Source: JBFLVU01 sp964589625
GTDB taxonomy: Bacteria > Acidobacteriota > UBA4820 > DSQY01
DNA: 40,374 nucleotides
Assembly: GCA_964589625.1 (NCBI GenBank)
Contig: CAZPSH010000025.1
Location: 1-40,374, forward strand
Reading direction: 5' to 3'
The notes under the pieces are model-generated. The model made no database searches. It saw only the letters and a program-made list of their open reading frames with translations, and was not told the origin of the DNA. A program made the position numbers and the translations under genes. Positions 38,624 through 40,374 of this stretch are shown piece by piece; the first letter of the stretch is position 1, and the number at the start of each line of letters is the position of its first letter.

Positions 38624-39973
38624 AAGTGAAGTGGCTGCCATAGAGTGCGGCGGGAGGCCGTGTGGCGGTGATCTGTGGTTCTTGCGCCCCACGACGACGC
38701 CCCTCAGGGCCCGCTCGGCGTGGTTGTTGTCCAAAGGGATGCGGGGGTCCTTCAGGAAGCGCGTGAGCCCCTCCCACATGCCGGCCATGTAGGCGATGGC
38801 CTTGCCCAGGCTGCTCTGGGGCAGGACGCGCCCCTTGGTTTCGTAGACCCACCGCAGGATGCTCTCCACGATTGGCTTCGAACGCTCCTGTCTGAGACGC
38901 GCGCGCAGCTCGAGGGCGGCGGCACGCTCTGCTTCCCCCGCGTCAGGGCCCGGGAACGGGACCCGGCGCTCCACGGCGTAGATCTGGCCGATCCAGTCCA
39001 GGACGGTACGGCATTCCTGAGGGTAGTTCTCCTCGGCATCCACAAACTTGCGCCTCACGTGCGCCCAGCAGTGAACCAGAGTGAAGCCGGGCTGACCGCG
39101 CGAGAGCGCCTCGTAGGCGCCGTACCCGTCGGCCATCACGATCCCCCTGTAGTCCTTGAGCACCTCCCGCCCGGCCTCGGTGGACCGGTGGGGCTGGATC
39201 CGGTAGAAGGCGGCGCCCGCCGTGGCCAGGAGCCAGGCCCAGTGCCGGCACGGCTTGCCGCCCCGCTCCGAGAGCGGCCAGTGGGTCTCGTCGGCGTGCA
39301 GCAGGGGGGAGCGCAGCACACGCTCGCCCAGCGCCTCGTGCGTGGGCCGAAGGATCTTGTAGAGCGCGAAGAGTTGGTCCCAGAGGGTCTGCGAGTTCAC
39401 CTCGAGGCCCTCTCGCCGCATGATCGTCGCCTGCCGCTCCAGCGGCAGGTGGTCCAGGTACTTTCCCGCCGCCACCTCCACGGCGAAGTCCAGGGAGTAC
39501 CGGCCGCCCGGGATCAGGCGGGGCGGCGCCGGGGCCGTCACCACGTTCGCGTTGCACGTGCAGCGGTACTTCTCCCGCCGGTGCTTGACCACCACGAAGC
39601 GGCGCTGCACGACGGTGATCTCTAAGGAGATCGGCGCCGGGCTCAGGGCCACCCGTCCCACTAGGGCGCTGCCCTCCAGAAAGAGCTGAAGCTCGGTCAC
39701 GCTGAGGTCCAGCGCAGCCCCGCTCCCCGCCCGCCACAGGCAGGCGAAGACGCCCTTCTCCAGACGCTTGGCGTAGATGCGCAGCCCCGTGCCATCCCAC
39801 AGCAGCACCTTGGCGCGCTTGCGGCTCCGGTTCACGAAGAGGTACAGGTCGCCCGAAAGCGGGTCCCTTCCCAGCTCGCGCCGCACCAGCGCGTGCAGCC
39901 CCTCGAACCCCTTGCGCATGTCCACCGGAGAGGCGTACGCGAAGGCCCGCACCTGGCGCGACGTGCCGATCAC
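38573..39973 (-). pseudogene. Fused, internally deleted IS66 TnpB-TnpC
   Basis: 466 codons from GTG 39973, which overlaps the tnpA stop as GTGA, the usual IS66 arrangement. Residues 1-75 are TnpB (SPVDMRKGFEGLHALVRRELG, SGDLYLFVNRSRKRAKVLLWDG, YAKRLEKGVF). Near residue 105 the frame passes into TnpC at ISLEITVVQRRFVVVKHRREKYRC, so the TnpC coiled coil and CPxCG zinc region are missing. The DDE residues remain: HADETHW (D228), MADGYGAY (D282) and NNHAERALR. After GRKNH the normal TnpC C-terminus (about 80 residues) is replaced by unrelated sequence that reads through the terminal repeat. Probably inactive. Confidence 0.85.
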
Positions 39974-40319
39974 CGGATCAGCCCCAGCAGGGCCGCCGCG
40001 CCGGCCACGTCCAGCCCTTCGACCCGAACACCGCTGGGCAGCGCCAGACAAATGCTCCCGCACTCCGTCGAATGCGCGCCGGCCACACGGACTTCACGGA
40101 ACGCCCCGGACTGCCGTGCCGAAAAGCACCTCAAGGCATCCTGAAGCTGCCGCCTGAACAACGGCGCATCGAAGGGGAGACCTGCCACCACCCGCCGTGC
40201 GCCGCCAACCCGCGCCCCCGCCTGCCGTCCGCCCTTGACCATCGCTTCGCCTCCTCCAAGGCGAAAAGCTTGGCCAACGAACCCCCATCCTGTCTAGACG
40301 GGGCACAGCGAGGTGTTAC
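38595..40319 (-). mobile_element. Shortened IS66-family insertion sequence
   Basis: 1,725 bp bounded by perfect 24-bp terminal inverted repeats beginning GTAACACCTCGCTGTG (38595-38618 and 40319-40296). It contains a tnpA remnant, tnpB and part of tnpC on the minus strand. IS66 elements are normally about 2.5 kb, so some 0.8 kb is lost. The flanking octamers GCTCAACG and GGAGAAAC differ, so there is no target-site duplication. Confidence 0.88.
39970..40242 (-). pseudogene. IS66 TnpA-like remnant
   Basis: 90 codons from ATG 40242 with GGAGGAGG upstream. The C-terminal part FREVRV...ICLALPSGVRVEGLDVAGAAALLGLI matches the end of IS66 TnpA. The helix-turn-helix that should precede it is not visible; the N-terminus MVKGGRQAGARVGG may be original with the middle deleted. 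Its stop overlaps tnpB. Confidence 0.7.
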
Positions 40320-40365
40320 GGAGAAACTCCATGAGCTGTGAGAAGACCATTTTCCCGGCGTTCAT
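40294..40365 (-). pseudogene. N-terminal fragment of an IS4-type (DUF4372) transposase
   Basis: ATG 40365 gives MNAGKMVFSQLMEFL, the characteristic start of IS4-family transposases with a DUF4372 N-terminus, which normally continue with PW..F.RIV.RY. After 15 codons the frame enters the IS66 terminal repeat and stops at 40294. The continuation is not seen at the other end of the IS66 element. The 5' region of the gene runs off the window. Confidence 0.65.
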
Positions 40366-40374
40366 CCGTCACCC

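Overview
The window is about 40 kb of high-GC bacterial chromosome with dense, mostly well-recognised genes. A Gram-negative envelope is suggested by a GyrB with the long TOPRIM-side insert, a GmhA-type sedoheptulose-7-phosphate isomerase, several lipoprotein or Tat-type leaders, and YajC followed by a fused SecDF. The combination (fused SecDF, fused AroD-AroE, Ppx-HD/CHAD genes, very GC-rich third positions) would fit a deep-branching lineage such as Acidobacteriota. That placement is inference and would need marker-gene phylogeny.

Layout. 1-2.5 kb: N-terminus of uvrA (cut by the window edge), a DUF4097-like solenoid protein, a soluble P-type-ATPase-like HAD protein and a His-rich lipoprotein. 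2.5-6.7 kb: radA and the pyrimidine genes pyrR-pyrB-pyrC on the minus strand, read from a near-consensus promoter that diverges from a cold-shock gene at 6.96 kb. 7.7-9.8 kb: a MerA/Lpd-like flavoprotein, a single-PAS protein and tRNA-Asp. 9.85-18.8 kb: the classical origin cluster dnaA-dnaN-recF-gyrB-gyrA on the minus strand, followed by an internally deleted transaldolase/Fsa gene. DnaA-box-like 9-mers lie on both sides of dnaA, and genes run away from this point in both directions, so oriC is placed here.

19-28.3 kb: nine plus-strand genes with start/stop overlaps or very short gaps. They are a Ppx/GppA-HD phosphatase, two paralogous thymidylate-kinase-like P-loop proteins (the second with Arg in place of the P-loop Lys), a small basic protein, a metallophosphoesterase, a CHAD protein with a degenerate CYTH-like N-terminus, and two ABC ATPase/permease pairs. 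This is the best candidate for an undescribed system: Ppx and CHAD point to polyphosphate, and the paired kinases share a motif I do not know from dTMP kinase.

28.3-36.8 kb: a superoxide dismutase with two well-supported starts (Tat leader or none), a fused AroD-AroE, a phosphoheptose isomerase, yajC-secDF behind a structured leader, and a class II aldolase homologue with an SDR whose catalytic Tyr is His. 36.8-38.5 kb is a gene-free repeat island; it includes an array of 16-bp palindromic cores spaced exactly 42 bp apart. 38.6-40.3 kb is a shortened IS66-family element with perfect 24-bp terminal inverted repeats but no target duplication. Its flanks are two unrelated broken reading frames, one being the start of an IS4-type transposase.
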